A stretch of DNA of 64,000 nt from Lentinula raphanica (taxonomy: Eukaryota; Basidiomycota; Agaricomycetes; Agaricales; Omphalotaceae). Location: NCBI GenBank assembly GCA_027919835.1, contig JANVFP010000008.1, forward strand, positions 1,302,001 to 1,366,000, read 5' to 3'. The notes under the pieces were generated by a model that was given only the letters and a program-made list of their open reading frames with translations, made no database searches and was not told the DNA's origin. Shown piece by piece: positions 13,205 to 24,484 of the stretch. Made by a program: the position numbers and the translations under genes. The first letter of the stretch is position 1, and every line of letters starts with the position of its first letter.

Positions 13205-15221
13205 ATGTACTCAATCCATTCTCTTGCCCACCGGGCTCCTGCATCTCGCGCTAGGGTCAGGTGGCAACCTTATGGCAACCTTCCTCCTTCTGGTTCTACT
13301 TCTGTTTCAACTCCCTCCTCATCTAAATCTCCTTCATCAATTTCCTCTAATTCTCCTTTTTCTTCTGCGCCCACCTCACCAATATCTGCTCCGCCGTGTG
13401 ATGCGGAGCCGCCCAAACAACAACACCCACAATCATCAACACCACAGCCACCTCGAGACGCCCAACCTCGCGACAAGAACAAGTACGCTCTAGGTCTTGT
13501 CGGTGCGCAGATCAGTTTTTATCCTTTTTCTACTTTAGCCTCACAGGCTATCAGATCAAGCAGTGAAATCTCTTTGCGAAATCTGGCGCCCTCAAGACAT
13601 CCCTCAGGTCTTTCTTACTACCTCTCGTGCCGCTGTTCCCGCGCCGGCTTCACACATCAATCAGTCAATTCCAACCAAGAGAAATTGTCAGCACACATCA
13701 CAATCCGCACAATCCCAACAACATCCTGTACTATTCGCAACTGGAATCCACACAGAATGCGACTCACACCCCGGCGTCAGCAACCTCGTGCCCATGAAGG
13801 GTTTCGTCCACGAAGTATTGAGACGATCTCGGACTTCTGGGAGTGTCCTCCAAACAGCCTTATGCTATTTGGAAGCCATTCGTCCCAGAATCCCAGAAAT
13901 AGCTCAATCGGACGACCTGTTCAAGGGCGAAACGGAATTGGCTGACCGGATCACTGTAGCTACCGAAGAGGAGCTCGCGCGAGAAGCCGAGTTCTGTATC
14001 GGAACGGACACTATTCTTATCAGCGAATCCGATGATTCTATGGACACCGTCAGGGTCTCTGACTCGTACTCTGGTTCTACCGCCGTCTTCAGTGGAATGA
14101 CTGAAGATGACGAATCAACTTTGAAGAAGAGTAAAGCGCCCTCTCCCTCTCTTTCCCCTTTGCCCTCTCTTCCTTCACCCTTGTTATGTCCACGCCGAGC
14201 GTTCCTAGCGTCGCTCATCCTTGCGTCTAAATTTACGCAAGACAAATGCTATTCGAACCGAGCTTGGGCTAAACTTTCTGGCCTTCCACCAAGAGAAGTC
14301 GGTCGCTGCGAGCGTGCTCTTGGTGATGCGCTAGATTGGCGTCTCTGGGTAGGAAAATCCTCGTCTCAATCTCAGGCATCACCCTCAACTACCCCTGCTG
14401 GTGCTTCGAATGGCCGGCCCTTGGCACGCTGTCGAAGTGAGAGTGTGATATCCGCTAGTCCCGCTGAAGCCGGAGGCTTCGTTGGTATGCCTGACAAAAA
14501 GCCGAATTCACCCTCTCCTGCTGTGTGCCGTCCATCAGAAGCGAGTGCGTCTGAGCCCAGCCGAAGTGCTGGATTGCGGCGTGCTGTCACCTTACCTGCG
14601 GACGCATTCGCTTTCGACGGTAGTAAGCAGCATGACGTCTCCCGAGATCGTGCCGTCGCACGATGGATTCATCAAAGAAGATCCAAACAGGATCAAGCCG
14701 TCGACATGGAAATGTACTCTCCTCATGACGCCAGCGGCGTCGATAGCAGTAGTACGAATAATCATGTAAGTCGCACGAACAATTTCTCACTCGTTCACGT
14801 CTAACATAAGCAATAGGGCGCCCTCCCGATGAACGATATCTACATAACTGATACTTGTCCTCCAACGCCTGGGCTTACTTACTCGCCAACCTCGACAGAG
14901 TCTTCGTCTGGGGATCGAACGATACAAATGCCCTGCTTCTTCGATGATAAGAATATGGTTTCGATGGATGGCCTTACCCCCGCAGTTGGTCTATCTGGGA
15001 AATCTTCAGATTCCTGGTCATGGTTAGATTCTTTACCTACACCTACCGTCCCAGTCCTTGGTTCCATTGGACACGACATGATCCTCAAGCGGACATATCC
15101 CGTGCCTCCTGCCTTGGTGTTGGAAAAGACTCTCGTCGAATCCAGTGTACCCATGGATGCGAGGTTTCCATCTTGGACGTCGAACGAATTCATATCCCGC
15201 AACATGTTCCTGGTGGAATAG
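13205..15221 (+). CDS. Pho85-type cyclin, Pcl5/Pas1-like
   Basis: Cyclin partner of a Pho85/Pef1-class CDK; in yeasts such cyclins control G1 progression or Gcn4 turnover. Three exons: 13205 to about 13481, about 13549 to 14766, and 14817 to 15221. The N-terminus is Ser/Pro-rich. The cyclin core is split by a long acidic Ser-rich insert: LSDQAVKSLCEIWRPQDIP and GFVHEVLRRSRTSGSVLQTA belong to the first half. The second half holds ASLILASKFTQDKCYSNRAW and AKLSGLPPREVGRCERALGD, ending at LDWRLWVGK. The tail (LTYSPTSTESSSGD, SWSWLDSLPTP) is low complexity, as in other fungal Pcl5/Pas1 proteins. The main ATG is the first in the frame after the upstream TGA. Assignment to the Pcl family is firm; the precise member is inferred. 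Confidence 0.85.
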
Positions 15222-15780
15222 CATTATCAGGCCCTTTGGATGCGGGCCATGTATCTCAAAGAAATCCAGAATCCTCTATCGAATTCTTGCTGCCACTCGA
15301 TCATTCTGTACCCTTTTGGAACATCGTTTCTCATCTACTTGTACTTAGACAACTCGGTTGTATTATTTTATCATCTTTTCTCCCTTTACTTGATTGTTCC
15401 TCCCTTGTCTTCTCTTGAAATATATACGACCTTTATACTGAAAATTATTATTGAACTTTCCGGATTTTTTTCCATCGCTTGCGGTTTTCCTGGCCTTGTC
15501 TATGCCTCAAAGTATGTCATATCTTTGTATGGGTGCAATTTCTATATGCCTTTTGTCCAATGCCTCTGTACCAAGTATGTAGTATTGAATGCAATGAGAA
15601 CCTCATCTTTTTTCTTTTGCGAGCGCTCGAAAATTGACAACATTTACATACCATATTCCCTACCATCTATGTCTGTCCAAATTATACATCTTATCACACT
15701 CGATATTTGTTACATTTAACTATAGACTATGATTCAACATTGTCTCTGTCCATGAGACCTGCGCAACAATCTATGAATCA
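15222..15780. other. Convergent 3' flanks, T-rich
   Basis: Long open frames here (for example 15240-15719 on the plus strand) are T-rich, hydrophobic and motif-free. They look like 3' untranslated sequence of the cyclin gene rather than a gene. Confidence 0.45.
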
Positions 15781-16610
15781 TCACTCGTTAAAGAATTCCA
15801 ATGGGGTATCTTTGGATTGTACAGCGCGCCAAGTGGTAGCTTGACCGTCAGCGTTCTTGTTTCCCTCATCTGTGAAGATCGAATGGAAATTCACATCCTC
15901 GGTACCCTGTCAAAAATAAGACTACAGATAACATGTCATGCATAATGGAGGACCTCACCCTGTTCGGTGGATCATGAATCCTGGGGACATGGAACTACTC
16001 AGCAAGAATCATTGATATCTTGCACGATTGAGGCATACCTAACATGAATAAATCCTTCACCCTCATCGTCATTGATGGCAGGGATCCTGATCTTTCCAAG
16101 GATAATAGTACCGTACGAAACAGGTGCACTACGTACGAGAACGAGATCGTTCTGCATTTTGATCTGGGCTTAATTCAAGAATGATGTAGTGTGTCAATTG
16201 AGCGCACCTCAAGGGTAAAATTGACTAGCTCTTGATCAGAGATTCCTGAAGCCCTGGACCACATTTTGGGCTCATGCTTATCCCAATCTCGTCTTGAATG
16301 TACGATAGCATGCTTAATCTCCGGTAGAACATGTCCAAAGGCTTCAATGGCATTTGGGTGAGGACGGTGGGGGTCATTTAGAATAACTTCTTCGGATGAT
16401 GCTTGAAAGCTGGTCAGGATTGTAATTGCACGTACCGATGAAATCGACTTACCCATCGTAAAGTGGTTGACACTGGTTGTAGACCAAGAAAGGATGAAGA
16501 TCATTGATGTGATTGATCGCGGTCTATAGCTGGTGATTACGTCATCAGTTATCTTCGGCCTGCTTCGGCATCTACGTCTTTGAGCGTCGAACAGCGTCGA
16601 ACCCGACATC
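15781..16610 (-). CDS. Conserved basidiomycete protein of unknown function
   Basis: At least six short exons on the minus strand splice into a coherent protein of about 190 residues. Readable blocks, in order, are HPFLVYNQCQPLYDGFQASS, EEVILNDPHRPHPNAIEAFG, HVLPEIKHAIVHSRRDWDKH, MWSRASGISDQELVNFTLE, IKMQNDLVLVRSAPVSYGTI, ILGKIRIPAINDDEGEGFIH, VPRIHDPPNR and the tail GTEDVNFHSIFTDEGNK ... TPLEFFNE. Codon phases agree at each junction downstream of 16,520. The first exon and start codon (near 16,590-16,610) are not resolved: the obvious candidate exon ends in the wrong phase. I do not recognise a named domain; similar short proteins are, to my recollection, widespread in agaricomycetes. It has no signal peptide or membrane segment. 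Confidence 0.65.
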
Positions 16611-16831
16611 GACAACTTCAAGCAAATTCCACCTCACTGAACGGCGGCGGCACTCCCAGAGTCACAGCTCTCTCAGCTGATACGCAATCAACCAATACTC
16701 GCGCCAATACGTTGGATCTGCTACAACTCACAATAACTTGCATCCTGAAGAGTTACTTCAAAATACAACTTCTTCCAATAGTACTCCCGGAGAGTTAGCC
16801 ACGAATACAAATCCAGCCTTTCAAGCGATAT

Positions 16832-17146
16832 ATGGGTATTGACTCGACTGTTGCTCCCGCACGAGCTCTGGACACTTTATCTGGTGATCGAATGGCTCCC
16901 AAAGCTGAAGGGGCTTGGCCTTCAAGAACCGAAACTTTGTCTTCTCCCGGATTGACAGTGAAAAATCTTTGTACGTCGAACCGGAGTAGCTATACCCCAT
17001 TGGGCCTGGTGCTTACTGCTCTCTGTTCCGGTCTCTGCTCTCAGCCTAAAGACGTCCCTTCAACGTTTGCCTCGAAGACTGTGTTTTCTGATGTTTCAAC
17101 TCAAGTAAGTAGCGTTTTTACCAGCTCGAAGGTCGCCGGTGGGTGA
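16832..17146 (+). CDS. Possible small Ser/Thr-rich ORF (doubtful)
   Basis: A 104-codon frame opens MGIDSTVAPARALDTLSGDR and ends SSVFTSSKVAGG. A GTAAGT splice donor after ...SDVSTQ hints at a spliced gene. Against this, the predicted sequence has no recognisable motif, no partner exon was found downstream, and the frame upstream is closed at once. It may be the first exon of an unrecognised gene or chance. Confidence 0.2.
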   Translation: MGIDSTVAPARALDTLSGDRMAPKAEGAWPSRTETLSSPGLTVKNLCTSNRSSYTPLGLVLTALCSGLCSQPKDVPSTFASKTVFSDVSTQVSSVFTSSKVAGG

Positions 17147-18246
17147 GCGATTAGCGTGGTGCATTCACCAGCTATATATGCTGTCTGGAGCCGATACATA
17201 AACCATGATCGTCCCAGTCTGTGACGCAGAGGCTTCGGAATCGTCGGTTGAAAGGTGATTTCTTGCTACAGTGACTATGCAAACACTAAGTACTACACTT
17301 GAAATGAGGTAAGTCTTACCTACAGTACGCTCTTCACTTGATATCTCATACCAAAACAAAGCAATGCAAAATATTCGGGGCCTTTTAATCGTCTATGGGT
17401 CCAGCTATGTATATTCCAATTCTCACAACACTTCACCTGTTCCATGAGGATGTGAGTCATCCTACTCTTTCTTTCGGCGGTGAGATTTACCGTTGAAATT
17501 GAGTGAGAGAGAACTCCACAAGCTAATGAAGAGTCCTACTATGTTCCAAAAAAATCAATATCAACGGAGGACTTGTGATAACGCAGCCGTCTGCGGAGAA
17601 TTGCCTCGTTACGAGCAATAACTATGCAAACGGAAATGGAATCTTCATAGGACTCTTCCCGCGTTGACAGAATTGTCTCGGTCATACTACAGCCCGTTGA
17701 GACACCTAAGCTGAAGCCCACCTCTCATCAAAGCACTTATACCCGGGTAGGTGATTGTGCCACTTGAAGCGCACTTATTATCTTAATGAGGGTACGCAGC
17801 TTTCTTTCAAGATCCCGCAGGCAGACATTGCGGGATGCATATGAGAAGAGCCTAGAGGTAAGAGCAGAGGATACACGGTTATCCCCAATTTTTGCTTTGG
17901 CTACTTGCAGCTGACTGATCATAAACAGCCTAGATGAGGTTATTCGACAGTAGACACGATGAGCGACAATAACATATCATTATGGTTGTAAATGCAGCAA
18001 TAAGTGCAAAAAATAATTTGTTGGAACATGTTCTAAAATACAAATATGGTAATGTGAAGGTAAGAATGTTTTAACTTTTGATCAGTAAAATTTCCAGGCT
18101 CTCATTGCCCATAATTTAGCATCAGAATTCTGTCCGTCGCAGTCCCTGTTAGATCGTACTAAAACGACAGCAAGCTGTGGCAATCGTGTGGGGCATTTTG
18201 TGCATCTGCGCGCATCGTAATGAGGGGATCGTGAAAGTTTTCATGA
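17147..18246. other. About 1.1 kb without a supported gene
   Basis: Only short minus-strand ORFs of 60-65 codons are present, without motifs. Two of them share the words SVCIV and ARN, but the underlying DNA matches for only about a dozen bases. It is probably the 3' flank of the Zn2Cys6 gene plus unconstrained sequence, or a decayed gene. Confidence 0.4.
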
Positions 18247-19470
18247 TTAGTACCGATGGGGTTGTTGCTCTTGGGTAGGACTCATTCGAACAGGAAGGGA
18301 CGGATACTAAAGATGAAACTGTTTCAAAACTCTGATCATACATCAACAGAGTGACAGTCGGAACTCACGTATGGTTCGACATGGACTGGAGCAAGCATTG
18401 GAGGGACATGCCAGTGACCAGAGGGAGGGATGTGCTCAGCGGGACGAACACCGGGACCGATGATATGTCGTCCAGCTGGGTGAATAACGTATGCATGATC
18501 ATAGCGATGCGGGTGCGCATAAGTAAGATGTTCGGGCAACGGATTTAACAGGTTGGGAGAAGGGCCAGAAGGCGCGTACGCAAACCGATCGCTGCTACTA
18601 TGTGGACAAGTCAGGTACATGCACGGCAATATTCGAAACAGTGAGATATTCACCCGTGGCGACGAAGGGACAAGGGTTCGCTAGAGGGCAAAGGATGAAG
18701 CTGGAGGTATGGATCGCTACCAGCACAAAGGATGTCAGCACGAAACCTCGCCGCAAAAAGCCAAGTGACTAACGAGGTTCTCCTTGATGCAAGAGGTGGC
18801 AAATCACGCTCAAGTGGCTGTGAACGCGGTGGAGTGCGATCTCTTGTAGGAGGTGTAGAGCCTTCCGATATTGATGATCCAGCGGTGGATGGTCGGCCGT
18901 CCGTGGTGTCGAGAGAATCTTTCCTCGCCGTCGACTTCTTTCGTGCAGGAACTCCTTCTGGCCATGTGCACTAAATAGAAGATCTGTCATCAGATGGAAC
19001 ATACACCAGCCAATGCATGCGACACACATCTCTCTGGCCGTGCAAGCATCGCGCGCAAGTCGGCTTGGCTTCATCGCACTGTTCAGTGGTCAGATGAATG
19101 CAGCCACAAACGCCCACAAACGATATACCTTGATTTTTTTGACGCGACAGGTCAGACAACCTGTTTTTGAACGGGTATATTTGGGGCGTTTGCGCTGTTG
19201 GGAAGTTTCTTGTCGGGTTTGTGGGGTTGCAACATGAGGCTGAGGAAGTGGTGGTGATGGGTAATAGGTTAGAGGAGGTTGTGGCAAATAATGAGTTTGT
19301 GGACTGCTGTTGGATAGTAGGAATGAGTGAGAACAGTGGCGTAGACCAAGATGAGGACGTACTAGGACATCATGAAAGTCGGGTGAAGAGTGAAGGGAAA
19401 TTCTAAGTCTTATAAGGGAATGGAAGAAGCACAAAATTGAAGGTCTACGGGTCAAGTAACCGTGGATCAC
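18247..19470 (-). CDS. Zn(II)2Cys6 fungal transcription factor
   Basis: Nuclear DNA-binding regulator with unknown targets. Minus-strand exons rebuild a complete binuclear zinc cluster: TRSKTGCLTCRVKKIK, then after an intron CDEAKPTCARCLHGQRD, then after a second intron CTWPEGVPARKK. Spacing is C-x2-C-x6-C-x6-C-x2-C-x6-C. Downstream exons encode a Ser/Pro-rich region (SLDTTDGRPSTAGSSISEGS) and a His/Pro-rich tail (PLPEHLTYAHPHRYDHAYVI, ending QEQQPHRY). No fungal_trans middle domain is visible, so the protein is short (about 290 residues) for the class. The 5' end is uncertain: the Zn-cluster frame is open to an ATG at 19470 with no closer methionine, and a different upstream first exon is possible. 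Confidence 0.82.
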
Positions 19471-21915
19471 CGAAAATCAGATCTAAGGGTCGCGGAGCGT
19501 GTATTATCTATAGCTCCATAATCCAGGCCAGAAAATTCTTTGTGAGTTCTGGTGATCTATCATCTATTGTATGTTTGGTACGTTTTTCTTCTGCAATAGG
19601 ATAAAATTGGACATACGATGTCACGCCAAAGGTTTTTTATCTGTTCCGATGCGGTTTCTTTCAGAAATTTGTTGATGCGATTATTTCCTAATCTGTCTTT
19701 GCGCCTTTTGTTCCGATCACAGGTTTGACCAAACTATGTGTTTCCAATTTTTACGTTTCACCTTCTTGTTCCACCTCCAAGTTGACGATTCTCAGCATCT
19801 TCATTTGCTCTATGAAGGTTCTTGTCCGCCTTGATTGGTTATTGATATGTCAGAAACAAGAGGCATGTGGATAAGGCGAGTAAAACGAGGTGAAACGCAC
19901 CTAAGAAAACCAGAAGACATGATTTGTACATAATATATCTCATGCCTGTGACCAATGTCGCACTAATTCATGATGAACGACTGCTGAGGTCGAACTACTA
20001 GCACCGACCCGTCTTGCTGACTGTTCTTAATATGTATATTGACGTCCGGCATCGGGTCCCGCAATTGGCAGTGTAAGTTAAAACTCACGTTCGAACTTCG
20101 AGCCTCCCATGGTCTTGCCAGGACTGAGCACTGAACGCATAAGCAGACAATAAATACTTGTCCATCAGCGTTTCGCAGTGATATTTCTAGTTCCCCTCGT
20201 GTAGTGCTTTTCACAGGATATTGCCCTGGTAAAAAGTGAAACAAGGACTAGGTACACAGGAACAAAAAGGTTTATACCTCCTTGTCAAAGTATGGCATTC
20301 TCATGCATCCCGGGTCATCTTCCTCAACCTCCCTCACCCCGCATAATACTCAAAAAGGTTGGTCATGATTTGGCGGCAGTTCATTGTCCCTCCAATGCCC
20401 CAGTCTATTCTCAGTCTTAACCCTTGTCCATTGTACAAGCTTGGTCCTTGGACCCAAAATTCCTTTGGATTGACTCCACAATACCGTTTCTCCGCTGTAT
20501 CGGAGTTTCATCGAGGATAATCGCGCAACTCCGGCGGGGAAAAGCTGTGTTTGCGTCGGGACAAGCGAATTGTTCTAACTTCTGATAGTGAAGGGCCAAG
20601 GCGCTGTCCGAAAGTCTGGGGGCCCGCTACCAGTCAGAGCGCTGAGCGTTCGTTACAAGACGCGACACCGAGCATTTCTTCGCGAGATAAACAAAATAAG
20701 TACATAGTCGAAATTTCGCTCGCTACGCCTCGCGTATATCCGCCAAACTAAGATCAACCGGAAGCTTCTATCGTCGTCGATCATGACATCAAAAAGCTTC
20801 ACGGCTATCCATGTGGTTAAGTGGCTGTACTCTTGCTTCGGCCGCAACGTTTGAGCCACTGTGGGACGTCCATCCGGCTCCATCCGGTTGGAAGGTTGGA
20901 AGGTTGGAAGCGCCTATAGTACTCGAGCTCCTCGGACCTCGAAGTACCATGATTTCTCGTCTTCCATGTTAGACTAGTGCTCGAGGTTAATGGTGCTTTA
21001 TTCTCCGACTACACTAGTTTGCGCCGTTTCCTAAAGGGGTATGATAGGACCACTGACTGGTCACTGGAGTCACTGAAGGGTACTATGTATTCTCAGCCCT
21101 GCTGAACGTCATGATATTGAAGGCGTACACGTTTTATCTGGGAGTCAACTTTATCTCATTGAAATCATAGGACGTATTCTGGCAGTCTGGTGTAGTACAC
21201 ATTACACATTATATCAATCAGAAATTAGAGGTGCACATGGGGGAGGCTTGCGTTGATTACGATGACGTTGATTCTCAGTATGTATGTATCATACTATACC
21301 GTATGAGCAGTCCAAAGCTTTGAGGAGGAAGCAAGAATGAACACTACATACCTCCTTGTTCACATTGGACTGCCTTATTCATCATACTGCAGTTTATGCA
21401 GGGGTTCTGACCTTCCTTGAGTCGAAGCCTTGAGGCAGGAACCTGGGTAGTCTCGGCCTGGAAGATATACCAATCGCAGTATAGTGATGACTGCAAGAAC
21501 GCGATATCCGAACAATTTCAAAAGATTTGGGAGAGATATGAGATGCCTGTGACGTATAGTATAGTGTATGGAAGCACAGCGATTCAAATTGTATTATAGA
21601 TGTAAAGCAGAAAGAAGAAAACGAAATCCACAACCACAAACTCGGTAAGGAGAGAGACTAGAGAATGTCCAATTACATGTTCTTATTGATTGATTGAAAA
21701 CGGAAAAAGGGACGTTTTCATATGAGCATTCGTTCGATATGAGAAAATGAACCAGTTAGAAGATCGAAAGGAAACTGAGAACCAGAAGAGACAACCAGAA
21801 ATTATAGCGGCAAGAAAGAGAAGGCGACCGAGTGGCAGCGTTATGACACGCTATATAGGAGGTGGTTCTATATCGATGAGAGTGGAGAAGATACAGTAAC
21901 CGCCGAGTTCAATGA
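19471..21915. other. About 2.4 kb without a convincing gene
   Basis: Both strands carry only short ORFs. The best is minus 19963-20244 (93 codons, opening MFHFLPGQYPVKSTTRGELE), which has no motif and an internal GTGAG that would break it. The stretch includes a small tandem repeat at 20886-20910. It may be regulatory sequence for the two flanking minus-strand genes or contain a decayed or non-coding gene. Confidence 0.4.
20886..20910. repeat. Three tandem copies of GGTTGGAA
   Basis: Direct reading shows an 8-nt unit repeated three times without mismatch, in the gene-poor interval. It is preceded by two copies of CCATCCGG. Confidence 0.8.
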
Positions 21916-23651
21916 TCAATCATCGTCGGCTTTAGGAGACGCCGAGTCTGAGGAAGATGGCCTCGAGTGACCATTGGCTGTACCAGGCCGAGATCGAGTC
22001 CCGCTAGAAAGGTTGATCAGTATGAAGAAGGTAAGTAGTAGTGACAACATACTCTCTGCCATTCTTTTCCCAGTCCCAGATCGTGCGCAGCCATCTCGCC
22101 ATATGAACTTCTCGTTTCATGTTTTCCACTATCCAGGGATGTGAAAGCATGTCTTTGGGTGTCGGTCGAGTAGGGGCATCCACAATCAAACTGAGAGTCG
22201 ATGATGTCAACCGTAATAAGAGACCAGGCATAGGATACCTACGTCTGTTTAATGAAATCCTTCATTTCGGCACTCCAGATAACACCACCTGCATCCTCGA
22301 GTTGAGGAGGCTAGGAATCAAGGTCAGGGACTTTCCATAAGAATTCCGCGTATCACATACCTCGCCTGCCGTGATGTACATCATTAACTCGATGGGCGAT
22401 AGATCGTTTGGGAAAGGAAATCGATTTTGCACAAGCTCAAGTAGCGATATTCCAGTCGACCAAACATCTGATCTAATGGTGTACTCGTGCCCGCAGATAC
22501 GTTCCGGCTATAGATGACCAGATCAATGAAGACCATATCATGCCCTCGACAGTGACTCACAGCCATATAGAAACTTGTACCTGTGAATGTGTTCGCCCAC
22601 GAACCATCCAGTTTACCAGAGACGCCGAAATCGCATAGCTTGACGATACCTCTATCCGTCAAAAGGATATTTGAAGGTTTGATATCTCGATGTATCGTTT
22701 TCTTCGAGTGTAAATAAGCAAGACCTTGCAATATCTTGGGAGGATCGATTAGATCGCAGATCGAATAGCTGGTACGAAAGAACTAACCCCTTCCGCTAGA
22801 CGGGCAGCAATTTTTTCTCCCAGAACCGCTCCATGCTTTTTGAGAATCTTGCTCACTGCCTCTAAGCTTCCGCCTTCACCATAATCCATCAAGATTTTGA
22901 CCTCGCTCGTGGACGGCGACATGTAAGCTCCATAGAATTGGATTATATTGATGTGGTTTGTAGTTGACATGATGGACAACTCCCGTTGGAGTTGCTTCAT
23001 CGGCGCCTCGCGAGTCGTGATTGTCTTGCGCGCCATGATCTTACCAGTCCGTTTGTCCTTGACTTTGTGCACTGCACCACCTGTACCTTCACCGAGCCTG
23101 CAAATCTCCTCAAGAACATCATCTGACCAAGGATCAGAAAATCCAGCTTCTTGTGCGACCGAATCAGTTTGGTCATCTGTGATACGCATGTTGTCTATTG
23201 TATTACGGATATCCTGAAGAGATTCTTCTTGTTTAGATGGCATTGCGATGGTTATAGATGGGCGCGCAGTAGGCGTTGGACGAATGGTAGGTTCGTCTGC
23301 AGAACCACTAGAGGAGACAATGTTGGTAGGACCACCACCATAATATGATTCGGAGCTGTGACTCGAAGGGATATCTATCTGGATACGAGGCGGTTTTGGA
23401 GTAACCGAGCGCGAGTGAGAAGAAGAAGGGATACCAAGAGAGAGAATAGGAGCAGGGGACTTCTTTGGAGAAGAACTGGGAGGAGAAACCGAGGTAGGGT
23501 TTTGGGGATGTAAAGGATTGACCTTTTTGATATTGAGCGGTGGGGTTTCTGGGAGAATCGTGGCACTAGGAGAAGGAGAAACTGGCCTCGAGTTTCTTTC
23601 TCGAGGCCCTTTTAGATGGATAGGTGGACGAGATAATTGGCTGGTTTGCAT
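21916..23651 (-). CDS. MAP kinase kinase, Mkk1/Mkk2 type
   Basis: Dual-specificity kinase of a MAPK cascade; the sequence most resembles the cell-wall-integrity MAPKKs Mkk1/2 acting on the Slt2/Mpk1 MAPK. On the minus strand it starts [20 protein letters not shown] with about 190 residues of Ser/Pro-rich leader. The kinase domain follows: [20 protein letters not shown] (Gly-rich loop), MARKTI (VAIK lysine), [23 protein letters not shown] (catalytic loop), KLCDFGVSG (DFG), activation segment [17 protein letters not shown] with the S-x3-T phosphorylation pair, [13 protein letters not shown], and [16 protein letters not shown]. The tail ends [11 protein letters not shown] at the TGA complement at 21916. 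A stretch with the phrase [10 protein letters not shown] before the tail is typical of this MAPKK group. It is divergent to the small gene at 23826. Confidence 0.92.
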
Positions 23652-23825
23652 GGTCGTCAGTCTAAGTGATGAACCAAGTTATGCGCTGAGAGCGGCGTCG
23701 CCAAGTCCCTTTGGCACGTGACTACACAGCCACTGATGTCGCTTCCTTCGAAGTTCGCTCGCTTCGACTTTTGATTATCTCTCTTTATTAATTGAAACCA
23801 TCATCATCTCTCCTCCTCCTCCATC
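23652..23825. promoter_or_regulatory. Shared divergent promoter with a CACGTGAC element
   Basis: Only 174 bp separate the start codons of the MAPKK (minus) and the unknown gene (plus). The interval contains CACGTG at 23715-23720, followed by AC, a bHLH (E-box) consensus. A CT-rich run precedes the plus-strand ATG. Confidence 0.55.
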
Positions 23826-24484
23826 ATGTTGGATGATGACTTCTCTTCCGTATCCTCTGCTAGTTCAGCGTCTTCGCCAGTGCGAAGAAGACTACGCCCG
23901 CCACCGCTGACTCGTCGTGATCCCATTGGGTACTGCGGTCTATCATTAATTCCCTATTTTACTCTCATTCTAATAATTGACAAAGCATAGATCCCAACGA
24001 ACTGATTGGCAAAAGGGTCATTCGCATTTCACGCTCCTCTATTCATCCTACCCTTACCCTGGACTTTGACGATCATACAACAGCTCAAGTATTAGTCGAT
24101 GGGTATTCACCCCGGTGGAAAGGCGTCCCGAAAGAATTGGAAATGGATGAAGCTTTCCAGCGTTTGACAGACCCCGGATTTGTCGGCTTGGATACCCTCG
24201 AGATTCTTGACTGTGCCATCATCAAGCTATGCGACAGAGCTTTTCAGCGGAAGCAAACCGATAATGATCAGGTCAGATGGGACCAGGAACATGCAGCGGT
24301 GGCATTCAAATTTGCGGGAGAGAATCAACAATGGCATTGCGTATGGGCCACTCTTGCAGAGCACGACGAACACAATGTCTGCACCTTCCGAAGTTTTGAG
24401 GATGTCTTTCTGGACTATCTTCAGCGTTCGCCTCGGAAAAAATCATCGAAGAGTACCAAACAAAACCGTTTGTCAATAAAGTAA
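23826..24484 (+). CDS. Conserved hypothetical protein, 200 residues
   Basis: Two exons, 23826-23929 and 23986-24484, total 603 nt in frame. The first exon encodes an acidic/Ser then Arg/Pro-rich segment (MLDDDFSSVSSASS, RRRLRPPPLTRRDP). The second encodes a compact, probably globular domain: NELIGKRVIRISRSSIHPTL, TLDFDDHTTAQVLVDGYSP, LDTLEILDCAIIKLCDRAF, VRWDQEHAAVAFKFAGENQQ and WHCVWATLAEHD. The end is basic (RSPRKKSSKSTKQNRL). The acceptor was chosen at CAAAG before 23986 because it keeps the frame; the nearby CATAG shifts it. No domain is recognised and no function is proposed. It shares its promoter region with the MAPKK. Confidence 0.75.

Noticed and set aside
15240..15719. Plus-strand ORF of 159 codons, hydrophobic, possibly a membrane protein
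   Set aside because: Composition follows a T-rich 3' flank, there is no family resemblance, and it begins inside sequence directly after the cyclin stop.
17190..17700. Possible duplication: two minus-strand ORFs sharing SVCIV and ARN
   Set aside because: The DNA similarity is limited to about 12-15 bases around CTATGCAAAC; the flanks do not align, so chance is enough.
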